A stretch of DNA of 15,471 bases from positions 26,345 through 41,815 of the forward strand of contig DJAA01000074.1 in the NCBI GenBank assembly GCA_002428085.1, read 5' to 3'. The notes beneath the pieces are model-generated. The model did not search any database. It saw only the letters and a list, made by a program, of their open reading frames with translations, and was not told the DNA's origin. The DNA is from Sulfurimonas sp. UBA6014 (lineage in GTDB: Bacteria > Campylobacterota > Campylobacteria > Campylobacterales > Sulfurimonadaceae). The position numbers and the translations under genes are program-made. This document shows, one piece after another, positions 1 to 8,100 of this stretch (position 1 is its first letter; each line of letters begins with the position of its first letter).

Positions 1-50
1 AAGCAAAGCAAAGTTCTCCACTTCACCCAAGAACAAGCAAAGCAAAGTTC
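1..50. repeat. Direct repeat pair, possible 34-bp tandem unit cut by the window edge
   Basis: The 16-mer AAGCAAAGCAAAGTTC occurs at 1-16 and again, identical, at 35-50. The 34-bp period suggests one and a half copies of a tandem unit that may continue to the left of the window. Between them GTTCT (13-17) and AGAAC (30-34) can pair. No gene is visible in 1-167 on either strand, and the reading frames there lack a credible start or any recognisable protein. Copy number and function cannot be judged from this fragment. Confidence 0.5.
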
Positions 51-63
51 AAAAAAGTTTGCC

Positions 64-171
64 ATAAAAATGAATAGAGTGATGTAGTTTCAAGGCGCAT
101 AGTGAGGAAGCGTACTGCAGTACGTGACGAACGTAGCAACGCAGAAAATGCATTGCTATTTTCATTTTTAT
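64..171. repeat. Long imperfect inverted-repeat (hairpin) element
   Basis: Arms at 64-77 (ATAAAAATGAATAG) and 156-171 (CTATTTTCATTTTTAT) are complementary apart from a 2-nt bulge. Pairing continues inward as 80-86 with 149-155 (several G-T wobbles) and 88-91 with 144-147. The centre carries a perfect 14-bp palindrome, CGTACTGCAGTACG, at 111-124. The wobbles are consistent with G-U pairs in the plus-strand RNA. The right arm overlaps the stop codon (168-170) of the minus-strand gene, so the element could act as a 3' end structure or be a dispersed REP/MITE-like repeat inserted next to the gene. No coding capacity is visible. Its nature as a multicopy repeat is an inference. Confidence 0.6.
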
Positions 172-677
172 ATAAAGAGGGGGTCGCTTGTTGGCTCTAT
201 CTCTTCGAAATCTTCTATGATTGTATCAAACATTCTCATCGTCTTTTTTGCCTTAAGCGTATAGCCATCAAAAACCTCTTTTGAAGAAGGGAAGGCTTCG
301 CTGAGCTCTTGGTAGATGAGAATACGCCCGTTAATATGTTTGTTGATTTGTGCAAAAGCGTCTTTAAGGTACTGTTTTTTTGTTGTATGCCTAAAAAGAG
401 CTCGCACCATTTTTATCCGCTCTTTTATCGGAAGTGATTCACCTATCTCCTCTGCTATTCTTTTTATGTCTAAGCGTGAAATATAAACGCCACTTTGCGC
501 AGGAGCAAGGAGTATAGAAGTTAAAGCATCCACAAATTGGGGAACAGGTCTCTCCTCTTCTTTATCGCCTGTATCGGAGTTTTGATTGCTGCTTAGTGCC
601 TCTGGGTCTAGGGAGCATTTCTCATGGACAAATCTGTCAAATTCTGCTCTTAAATCGTTTAAATCATCATGGTTCAT
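168..677 (-). CDS. Hypothetical protein, last gene of the TorD/ferredoxin operon
   Basis: A 169-aa soluble protein that I do not recognise. It has no signal peptide, membrane segment or cysteine cluster; the only Cys is at residue 21. An acidic, low-complexity stretch at about 29-44 (rich in S, N, D, E) separates a short N-terminal helix from a larger, mainly helical, lysine/arginine-rich part (about 46-160). The C-terminus is acidic (EDFEEIEPTSD). The ATG at 677 follows the preceding stop codon by only five bases, and an AAAAGGAA Shine-Dalgarno-like stretch lies about ten bases upstream, so it is probably translated from the same mRNA. Position suggests a partner of the iron-sulfur or chaperone proteins, but nothing in the sequence shows a function. 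Confidence 0.75.
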   Translation of the reverse strand: MNHDDLNDLRAEFDRFVHEKCSLDPEALSSNQNSDTGDKEEERPVPQFVDALTSILLAPAQSGVYISRLDIKRIAEEIGESLPIKERIKMVRALFRHTTKKQYLKDAFAQINKHINGRILIYQELSEAFPSSKEVFDGYTLKAKKTMRMFDTIIEDFEEIEPTSDPLFI

Positions 678-682
678 AATTC

Positions 683-1465
683 TTATTTCCTTTTTATATT
701 TATGTCTCTGTAAGCTTGAGCAGTAAGCTCTTGGAGAATGTCATCATACGCGACATATTTTGCCCCAAGATGGCTTGCTCTTGTTTGAAGCGACGAATAC
801 TCTTTTGTGTTTTTCATATCAAAATTGTAAGGTGCCAACTGCGCTACCATAGCCAAATCTTCTAAATCTGAAAAATCTAAAACCGCACCAAATCGACTAA
901 AATCAACACACATCCCTTGTGCAATACGATTTATATCAGGATTTTCAAATTCCATCTCCTTACAAAAAAGCATCAGCTCCTCAAGATTATCATGAAAATA
1001 ACTCACTTGAAATCCGCAAGCCATCAGTGCAAAAGCTCTTGCATAAGGGCTTGTGCCAAGGAGTGCAATTTTTGTAACTCCTAAATCTTTGAGTTTCTCT
1101 AAAAGAACTCTGATACTGAAAACATCACCAAAAAGCTTCTCTCCCTCGCGAAAGACAATATCGCACATGCCGCTTCGTCGCACCAAAGCGCTCGCTTCAT
1201 CAAGTATTTCGACACTTCGCTGTGTATATTCATGCGAGATGATAGCCCCATTTACATGGGACTTTTTCATATTGCTAAGGGTGAAAAAAAAGTCATCTGC
1301 TCGTATGTTCATGGGAATCATCATCATGTCTTTTTGATTCTCTTTAAACTTCTTGTTGATAAGCGCACTAAATCTGCTACTCCCTGCATGCTCACCTATA
1401 AAACCAAAAAGTTTTGTTTGGCGGGATATCTCATTTGCATTATTCATCATTATTTTTTTGCTCAC
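683..1465 (-). CDS. Shikimate dehydrogenase-like (AroE-fold) protein lacking the catalytic residues
   Basis: A 260-aa protein with the two-part layout of shikimate dehydrogenase. Residues 18-75 resemble the substrate domain (LFGFIG, then SSRFSALINKKF where AroE has its serine/asparagine substrate motif, then VNGAII). A Rossmann-like turn, ALLGTSPYARAF, lies at 134-145. The AroE catalytic Lys (NVTxPxK) falls on Thr81 or nearby and the catalytic Asp (NTDG) on a serine in GDVFS, so enzyme activity is doubtful. The gene starts with GTG inside the ferredoxin stop codon (GTGA overlap), which implies translational coupling. ATG codons at 1450 and 1447 are alternative starts, and neither choice has a clear Shine-Dalgarno sequence. 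The fold assignment is by eye from motif order. It is unlikely to be the housekeeping AroE. A role as a nucleotide- or small-molecule-binding partner of the neighbouring redox proteins is inference. Confidence 0.65.
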   Translation of the reverse strand: MSKKIMMNNANEISRQTKLFGFIGEHAGSSRFSALINKKFKENQKDMMMIPMNIRADDFFFTLSNMKKSHVNGAIISHEYTQRSVEILDEASALVRRSGMCDIVFREGEKLFGDVFSIRVLLEKLKDLGVTKIALLGTSPYARAFALMACGFQVSYFHDNLEELMLFCKEMEFENPDINRIAQGMCVDFSRFGAVLDFSDLEDLAMVAQLAPYNFDMKNTKEYSSLQTRASHLGAKYVAYDDILQELTAQAYRDINIKRK

Positions 1466-2562
1466 ATATTATCGGGGATTGCCCAAAGTTCTCTTGCTTC
1501 TTGTTCTTCTATTTTACATCTGTAACAAAGTCTATCAGCGCTGTTTGTGCTAAAAATCGTATTACACTCATCGCATTTTCTCACCTTAAATGTAATCAAG
1601 TTTTGTACTTGTGGCTCAAAAAATTCTTTAACGTTATAAGAGCTTGAGAGTGTTAGTGCATTTGGCTCGCAAACGTCATGACAGATATGGCACTTGATGC
1701 ACAAAAAAGGGTCAAAGTCTATTTTAGAATTTTTAACATCTGATGTCAAAGCTCCCGTTGGACAAACTCTATAACACATTTGACAAACGGTACATGCCTC
1801 TTCATTCATAAGTTTCTGCGAGGTAAAACTCACCGCTGAAGCATCGACCACATGATACACAGAGGGTTTTTGGGCTCGTTTGATAGCTGTAAAAAAAAGC
1901 TTTCTTCGCTGAGGTATTCGCTTGAGTTTTAAGAGTGCTATATCTGTTTTTTGCAAAGTGTGCGCTATGAGTTCATCGGTTGCTTTTTTTACCTCAAGCT
2001 CAAAACTAGCCTTGCCTTTGGCTATAGCACTGAGATTTATTGAGCGTAAAAACTCTCTTCTATCGCCCTCTTTTACTTCACTAATATGGCAAATATTTTC
2101 AAGTTTTATCTGCGCTGCATTTTGCATAGCCTCTAAGAGATAGCTCGCTTCTTCATGATTTTTTAGTATCTGAGGCTTACATGTGTGAGCAATCGTACAA
2201 CTCTCACAGTGTCCTATGTCCAAAATTATCTCTTTTTTAAGCACTGCCAAGGAGATGATATGCTCAACACTGAGTGCCGCAATACATGGAACATTTTTTT
2301 TGCATGAGATAAGATTTGCCTCCTCCTTTAAAAAATCAAAAAAGAAATCTTCAGATTTAAAATCATCAAGGCTCAGCGCTTCATTTGGGCATACCGCATC
2401 ACATGCACCACAACCAACACATGAGAAAAAGTTGATGCTCGGAAGTGGATTTGTCCCTACCACTATCGCTCCCGTTGGGCATATCACTTCACATTTATTA
2501 CACTGACTCTCTCTACTAAGCAAGCGGACACATTTACTTGATTCGAGTGCTATCAAAGACAT
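1462..2562 (-). CDS. Multi-cluster 4Fe-4S ferredoxin with C-terminal zinc ribbon-like motif
   Basis: A 366-aa cytoplasmic iron-sulfur protein. The N-terminal ferredoxin pair has cysteines C11/C21/C24/C28 (CNKCEVICP) and C48/C51/C54/C58 (CVGCGACDAVCP). A second pair near the C-terminus has C257/C260/C263/C267 (CTVCQMCYRVCP) and C288/C291/C294/C298 (CIKCHICHDVCEP). Between them lie further cysteines C87, C93, C119, C122 and C128 in a separate module, and the tail carries C330/C333 and C346/C349 spaced like a zinc ribbon. Four [4Fe-4S] clusters are expected, so the likely role is electron transfer. The ATG directly follows the TorD-like stop codon (TAAATG), indicating coupled translation. Ferredoxins of this kind often sit beside formate dehydrogenase or other molybdopterin enzymes; the real partner is outside the window or unknown. 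An internal RREFL (168-172) is too far from the N-terminus to be a Tat signal. Confidence 0.88.
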   Translation of the reverse strand: MSLIALESSKCVRLLSRESQCNKCEVICPTGAIVVGTNPLPSINFFSCVGCGACDAVCPNEALSLDDFKSEDFFFDFLKEEANLISCKKNVPCIAALSVEHIISLAVLKKEIILDIGHCESCTIAHTCKPQILKNHEEASYLLEAMQNAAQIKLENICHISEVKEGDRREFLRSINLSAIAKGKASFELEVKKATDELIAHTLQKTDIALLKLKRIPQRRKLFFTAIKRAQKPSVYHVVDASAVSFTSQKLMNEEACTVCQMCYRVCPTGALTSDVKNSKIDFDPFLCIKCHICHDVCEPNALTLSSSYNVKEFFEPQVQNLITFKVRKCDECNTIFSTNSADRLCYRCKIEEQEARELWAIPDNM

Positions 2563-3180
2563 TTATGCACATAACTCTTTGGAGAGATACGCATGGTCAC
2601 TAAGGAGAAACTCCAATGTCATCTCAGCCACATCAAAATAGAGCGGTGTTCTTGCTTCGTATTTCATACTTATGAGATACAGCGGTGCCCATTGAAGCAG
2701 GTGTTTATCCAAAAATTCTTTTTGCACCCCTTTGAGTTGCTGTACCGCACTTGTATCATTTTGCTCCATAGCCAAGGACTCTGCCAAACATAAATGGTGC
2801 ATAAATTCCAACTCTATCCCTATATGGTCAGAGGAAACCACTCGTGCAACTTCATAATCAACCATAAAATCGTATGCACTGTATATATCAGTTACAGGGT
2901 TCGCACCACCTGTCTCTATCATCTGGTCTTGTCTTGTATAAAAAGTCTCATAAGGGATGAGATGGAGCAAAGATATATTGACAAAATCTGGATTGAGATA
3001 CATCTCTAAAAGTTTTTGATTTTCCATCTCTTTTAAAGGAATCCACTCTTTGAGAGTTGGAAAAAAATCCAACATATTCTCATCATTTTTTATCATATCA
3101 AGTGTTTCTACTTCGAGTTCTTGAAGTAAAACACGCGATAAAAGGGCGTAAATATTCACCCTTGCTTGTATATTTTGCAT
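2563..3180 (-). CDS. TorD/DmsD/NarJ-family molecular chaperone
   Basis: A 205-aa all-helical cytoplasmic chaperone of the TorD family. These proteins bind apo-molybdoenzymes or their Tat leaders, help cofactor insertion and hold back export until folding is complete. The family signature is clear: PYETFYTR at 76-83, SAYDFM at 101-106, DHIGIELEFMHHL at 118-130 and FLDKHLLQWAPLY at 156-168. Length is typical (about 200 aa). It is the first gene of the four-gene operon, and the ATG at 3180 has AGAGAGG about ten bases upstream. Its presence predicts a molybdenum- or tungsten-bis-pterin enzyme elsewhere in the genome, with formate dehydrogenase the most likely client given the adjacent ferredoxin. 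The exact client cannot be told from the sequence. Confidence 0.87.
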   Translation of the reverse strand: MQNIQARVNIYALLSRVLLQELEVETLDMIKNDENMLDFFPTLKEWIPLKEMENQKLLEMYLNPDFVNISLLHLIPYETFYTRQDQMIETGGANPVTDIYSAYDFMVDYEVARVVSSDHIGIELEFMHHLCLAESLAMEQNDTSAVQQLKGVQKEFLDKHLLQWAPLYLISMKYEARTPLYFDVAEMTLEFLLSDHAYLSKELCA

Positions 3181-3232
3181 ATTTTAAGTGCCTCTCTTTA
3201 GGTCTAAAAAATTTGTTCTTATTTTAAGAGTG

Positions 3233-3245
3233 GTGATTTTATCAC
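3233..3245 (-). promoter_or_regulatory. Palindrome GTGATAAAATCAC overlapping a possible -10 box of the TorD operon
   Basis: A 13-bp inverted repeat, GTGAT-AAA-ATCAC, lies in the 110-bp gap between the mscS stop and the TorD-like start. Read on the minus strand it contains TGATAAAAT, whose TAAAAT (3236-3241) could serve as a -10 box about 55 bases before the ATG. The overlap of a palindrome with a -10 box is the usual look of a repressor operator. It resembles CRP/FNR half-sites but the 3-base spacer does not fit either consensus. Another possible -10, TATATT, lies further upstream. No terminator separates mscS from this operon. Confidence 0.35.
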
Positions 3246-3290
3246 AAAAGGCTGAATATAAGTTTCTTCTCCTGAAAAATTTTAAAAAAC

Positions 3291-5105
3291 TCAATTTTCT
3301 TGATAAAGCGACATAGATGGAAATGCAAAATCGAGTGAATTTTGCTCTAAAATCTCCATGATTTTATACATGATATCCTCTTTTGTAGTGAGCCAATCAT
3401 CCCAGTCAACAGACTTCGTAAAACAGTACACTAAGATGTTGATACTTGAATCAGAAAACTCATCAAGATAGACAAGGAGATTTTTTTTGACTCCCTGATA
3501 ATCATCTTTGGAGACAAGTTTTTCTTTTACATTTAAGCTGTAGAGGTGCTGCGTTTTTTGGGTTGCGATTTGGGGATGGTTTTCTAACATGTCACGAATC
3601 GCATTGACTGCATTTTTTATATCTTCTCTCTTAGAACTATACTTTATCGCCAAACTCATTTTTATGCGGCGTCCAAGTTCTCTTTTGTTCCAGTTTTTAA
3701 CATCTTTACTAGCCAATATTGCGTTTGGGATGGCGATGAGGGCATTATCAAACGTTCTTAGCGTCGTCACTCGAAGACCAATTTCGATAACAACTCCCTC
3801 TTGTCCATCGATAACGATCCAATCCCCTTGAGAATAAATATCACTCAGTAAAATAGAGAGTGTGCCAAAGAAATTTGAAAGTGTCTCTTTTGCAGCCAAA
3901 GCAACAGCAAAACCACCTATCCCCAAACCTGAGAGAACCGCTGTTAAATCTGCACCAGAAAAATATAAAATAAACAATAAACCAATCACAATAATAGTAA
4001 AGTTGATTATCTTTACACCCACATTGACAATCTCATGTTTGATATGTGTACTTGACTCAGCTAGTTCAAGTATTTTAATATTAGCAATAGCATTCAAAAT
4101 TCTATATACCAACCAAAAAAAGAAAAACGCATATAAAACATTAAAAGCTTTGCTTAAATTTTCTATGCTGATAAAATCGTTATAGATATAAATAGCAAAT
4201 TCAAGATTTATCAAAAGAAGAACAAAAGTAAAAGGCTTATCTATTTTTCTGATTATCGCCTTAGAATATTGCTTTAAAATATTTGTCTTTAAAAAATATT
4301 TTACCCCATACGCATAGATGATTTTTCTCAAGCAACAGACAAAAACTGAAAGGATGACTATGAAAAGTATTTTAGCTGCACTAAAGCCATAGTCTTCCAA
4401 AAAGGGGTTCAGTGTTGTTGCTATTGCCGTTTTATTTATTGCTACAACGGTTGCGATAAGATGATAACTTGCATATTTATTGAGTCGATACATCTTCTTT
4501 TCATACCCATATAAATGGCTGATTACATCAAGATTAATCTCTACAAGGGCATACAATTCTTTAATATTTTTTTTGGCCTGTTGGAGAGTTTTTGTATCAT
4601 CAACAATTTTTAAGTAGTATCCATAATCACTTTCCAAAAGTTTTTGATTTTCTTGAGTATTTTGCGCGATATAGCTATTTAAACTTGTTTTAAAAGTCTC
4701 CATGTTTTGGGTATCAAGGGCATTTAAAACATTTTTTATCAATTTATTTTGATTTAAAAGTATCTTGTACGATTTTAGCTTTACCTCATCTCGAAGAACA
4801 GCGTAAGTGTTGCCTGCTTTTTTGTTGATTCTTATAACTTTTTGCAGTGTTAAGATGTTCTCTTCATATGCATCTGTCGTTTGAAAATACGCCTGTTTAT
4901 CACCCATGATAGTCTCAAGTGCTGTTGTATAGCTTTGTTCTTGCTGACGCACTAAATCTTGCATCTGTTCTTGCGTAAGATTTGCATCATCAATTTTATA
5001 AAAATATGCGAGCTGCTCCTGGATAAAAGGGCTAAATCCTGACTCTGCATGAGCAAAAACTCCAAACGCCAGCATAACTGCGGCTATAAAATGTCTTATT
5101 TTCAA
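3291..5105 (-). CDS. MscS-family mechanosensitive channel with large periplasmic N-domain
   Basis: A 604-aa inner-membrane channel that should open under membrane tension and release osmolytes. Residues 1-20 form a signal peptide ending AHA. Residues 21-210 are a helical, charged periplasmic domain. Hydrophobic segments lie near 243-260, 290-308, 320-342 and 362-384, and the pore helix follows at about 391-414 (GLGIGGFAVALAAKE, small-residue packing as in MscS TM3). The MscS beta domain spans about 415-475 (SQGDWIVIDGQEGVV, then the conserved IPNAIL at 459-464), and the alpha/beta cytoplasmic domain runs to the end. It is longer than E. coli MscS (286 aa) and fits the larger multi-helix MscS-like class known in Campylobacter. 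The start is TTG: AAGGAA sits at the right distance, and the next ATG (residue 11) would destroy the signal peptide. It follows the glutamate dehydrogenase stop by 15 bases and is presumably co-transcribed. Confidence 0.9.
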   Translation of the reverse strand: MKIRHFIAAVMLAFGVFAHAESGFSPFIQEQLAYFYKIDDANLTQEQMQDLVRQQEQSYTTALETIMGDKQAYFQTTDAYEENILTLQKVIRINKKAGNTYAVLRDEVKLKSYKILLNQNKLIKNVLNALDTQNMETFKTSLNSYIAQNTQENQKLLESDYGYYLKIVDDTKTLQQAKKNIKELYALVEINLDVISHLYGYEKKMYRLNKYASYHLIATVVAINKTAIATTLNPFLEDYGFSAAKILFIVILSVFVCCLRKIIYAYGVKYFLKTNILKQYSKAIIRKIDKPFTFVLLLINLEFAIYIYNDFISIENLSKAFNVLYAFFFFWLVYRILNAIANIKILELAESSTHIKHEIVNVGVKIINFTIIVIGLLFILYFSGADLTAVLSGLGIGGFAVALAAKETLSNFFGTLSILLSDIYSQGDWIVIDGQEGVVIEIGLRVTTLRTFDNALIAIPNAILASKDVKNWNKRELGRRIKMSLAIKYSSKREDIKNAVNAIRDMLENHPQIATQKTQHLYSLNVKEKLVSKDDYQGVKKNLLVYLDEFSDSSINILVYCFTKSVDWDDWLTTKEDIMYKIMEILEQNSLDFAFPSMSLYQEN

Positions 5106-5110
5106 ATTTT

Positions 5111-5116
5111 TTCCTT
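5111..5116 (-). promoter_or_regulatory. Shine-Dalgarno AAGGAA that fixes the TTG start of mscS
   Basis: AAGGAA on the minus strand lies five bases before the TTG at 5105-5103 (core AAGG at seven bases). No ATG or GTG in frame is available nearby, and the encoded signal peptide begins right at this TTG. Confidence 0.65.
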
Positions 5117-5120
5117 ACTT

Positions 5121-8100
5121 TTATAGGATAGAAGTCATAATCTCGTTAACTATTATAGTGACTTCTTTGATGTTTTTTGTCTCTTTGAGGACAAAGAGAT
5201 CAATTTGTACTTTAAGCTCCTCAAATCGCTCGTTTGTGTTTTTCAGGTAATTTTCAAACGCTTTAAGAGGTGTCTCGTCCACCCTTTGAAACTCAAGAAT
5301 TCGCTGAGTGAAGTGGACTACAATATGCTCAATGTATTCTAAAAGTTGTCCCCTTAAAATCTTTTCATCTTGCGACTTTAACTGCATGGACTCAAGAGAA
5401 TTCATCATCTGCAGGATTTTAAACTCACGCACCACAAGATATAAAAGTATTGCTACGTTCGTAAATGAATGAGAAGAACTCTCTTTTATCATGATGGCAG
5501 CAACTGCAAATCTCAGATACTCAAGCGCACAAAAGAAAAGGTTAAAGGATTCATTTTCTGGCAAAATCTCTTGAATGTTTTGAGAACATACCTGAGGTAA
5601 CAGTTTAAAAAGCTCCTCTTTATACTCAAGGATATGATTCATATCAACTTGATGTTTTTTTGAAAATTTCAACATCCAGTTGGTGCTAAAAATCAAAGTA
5701 TTTTCTATCTCATCAAGAAGTTTATACCGAGCGATATAACCAAGATTTAAATCATTTCTATAAATCTCATAGCGAACATCATTGACTCCAAAAAGTTGGT
5801 CACTGAGGAGATAATATTTTATTTTTAGTAAAAATTCTTCATGATGTTTTGGTTGGTAAAACGAAATGAACGTAATTCCTTGAAGATTTACAAGCAAATC
5901 AGCAATCATGGTTGCAATAATCTCACGGCGAAGCGGATGCTCTAAGATTTCATTCTCATACGCAGCCACAAAAGATTTTGGAAAATATTTAAACAAATAC
6001 TGATTGGCAAAAACCTCATCTACAAGTGTTGATTCAAGGAGTTTTGTTTTGATAAAAATCTTTGTATAGGAGAGGAGTGAACAAAGAACAGGACGCACAA
6101 TAGAACCATCAAGTGATAAAATATCGCTCATGTTCTCATTTTTGGGGATGAAAAAATCGGCTCTATTGAAGCCACTTAAATTGTTTTGCAAAACTTCTAT
6201 ACTCGCGATAAAATCTCCCAAAGCATTTTTGCTCTTGTACGCATCTCGTGAAATGATAAGAGCTTGGTGGTAATTGCTCCAAAGAACAAGATTTACTACT
6301 TGCGGAGTGAGATTTTGAAGGGTTGTATTTGCCATCTCTTCATCTATGAGATGTTTTGCTTTAATGCTATTTAAAAGTATTTTCAGGTTGACTTCATGGT
6401 CTGAGATATTGACTCCAGCAGCATTATCGATGCCGTCTATATTTATCTTCCCGCCTGCTTTTGCATACTCAATGCGCCCTTTTTGGGTAAATCCAAGATT
6501 GCCTCCCTCGCAAACCACTTTCGCACGAAGTTCATTTGCATCAAGTCGCACCGCTTCATTTTCTTTGTCACCCAAATCTAAATTACTCTCTTGGCTGCTT
6601 TTTACATACGTTCCCACTCCACCGTTAAAAAGAAGTTCAACTTCCATCATCAACACTCGCTTAGCAAGCTCTTCACCGCTAAGATTTTTTTGCGTGACTC
6701 CTAGCATTTTTTTTATCTGCGTGCTGGGCTCAATATTTTTGCTCGAGCGGAGAAAAACACCGCCACCTTCTGAAATCAGCTCTTTGTTATACGCACCCCA
6801 ACTTCCATCTTTTGCACTAAAGAGCCGTTTGCGCTCAAGGAAACTAACCGCTGCATCTGGAGAAGGGTCCAAAAACACCTCTTTTTGCGATACCGCACCA
6901 AGAAGCCTAAACATCTCAGAGTATAAAAGAGCGTTTCCAAAAACATCCCCTTTCATACTTCCGATACCCACAACAGTAATGGACTCTTTTTGGATATCTT
7001 TGCCGCTTTGTATAAAAAATCGCTCGCTCGACTTCATAGCACCTCGTGCTGTAATGCCCAAATCTTTATGCCCAAAACCTTTACTTCCTCCACTCGCGAA
7101 TGCATCTGCAAGCCAATACCCTCTCTCTATGGCGATAGCATTTGCAACATCACTCATGGAAGCCGTCCCTTTGTCCGCCGCAACAACAAAGTAGGCATCA
7201 TCGCTGTCATATGCCACAATATTTGCAGGGGTGATGATTTTCCCATTTTCTACATTATCAACCAAATCAAGCATATTATGGATGTAAGCACTATAGATTT
7301 TTGTAAAAACTTCTTTGGTTATCTCTGAAGATTCTTTGCGTATGACAAATCCCCCTTTTGCTCCACTTGGGATAATGATGGAGTTCTTTCCTTCTTGGGT
7401 CAGCATAAGCGATTTTATCTCTTGACGATAATCTTCATGTCTCTCACTCCATCGCAGACCGCCTCTGCTGATTTTGCTCATTCGCATATGTAAACCGCTA
7501 AAATCAGGGTGGTATACAAAGGCCTCAATACTTGGCTGAAGCCCCTTTAAATTTTGTGAAAAACTCTTCATATCAATTTTAAAAGCAATGGCTTCTCTAT
7601 TGAAAAAATAGTTTGTTCTTAGAAGATTTTTAAGCAATGCAAAAGTAAGTTTGAGAATTTTATCATCCATAATACTTGGAACATTTTTGATGTGCTGCTC
7701 AATAGCAAGCTCTAAATCTTGCATAAGTTTTTCACGTCCATGTAACTCTGGGTCAAATTTAGCCAAAAAATACTCTACAAAAAGTTTTGAAAGAGAGGAG
7801 TACTGAATCATAGTGTTTAAAATCGCATCTGGATTTAAAGCAATAACGGCTTGGTCAAGGTATTCAATAAAGGCACGCAAGAGCATTATTTTTCGCAAAC
7901 ATAAGTTTTCATGGTAAACAAGCCAAAAAAGTCTACATCTTGAAAAAATAGTTCCACGGAGGGAATCACTTATCACTTTTTGTATATTATTTTTAGAGAG
8001 GCTGAGTTTTTTGGTATCGTCTAGTTTAAGATTAAAACGGCTCATATATAAATTTTGTTCATTTTTTACGATTTTGTAAGATACTTCATCAATAATTTTA

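Noticed and set aside
1..50. CRISPR array
   Set aside because: Only two 16-bp copies with an 18-bp gap, no longer repeat, and no cas genes nearby.
102..284. Plus-strand 60-aa reading frame over the hairpin element and the end of the first gene
   Set aside because: No ribosome site, it runs through the inverted repeat and antisense to a better-supported gene, and its product has no recognisable features.
1053..1337. Plus-strand frame opposite the AroE-like gene
   Set aside because: Antisense to a gene coupled to its operon neighbours; no supporting signals.
2044..2061. RREFL in the ferredoxin as a twin-arginine signal
   Set aside because: It is at residues 168-172, far from the N-terminus and not followed by a signal-type hydrophobic stretch.
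3233..3245. CRP- or FNR-type binding site
   Set aside because: Half-sites resemble the consensus but the spacer is three bases, not the six or four these regulators need; kept only as an unspecified palindrome.
6346..7194. Plus-strand 282-codon open frame antisense to glutamate dehydrogenase
   Set aside because: It lies opposite the most conserved part of the dehydrogenase, and its serine/proline-rich product is what antisense translation of that coding sequence gives.
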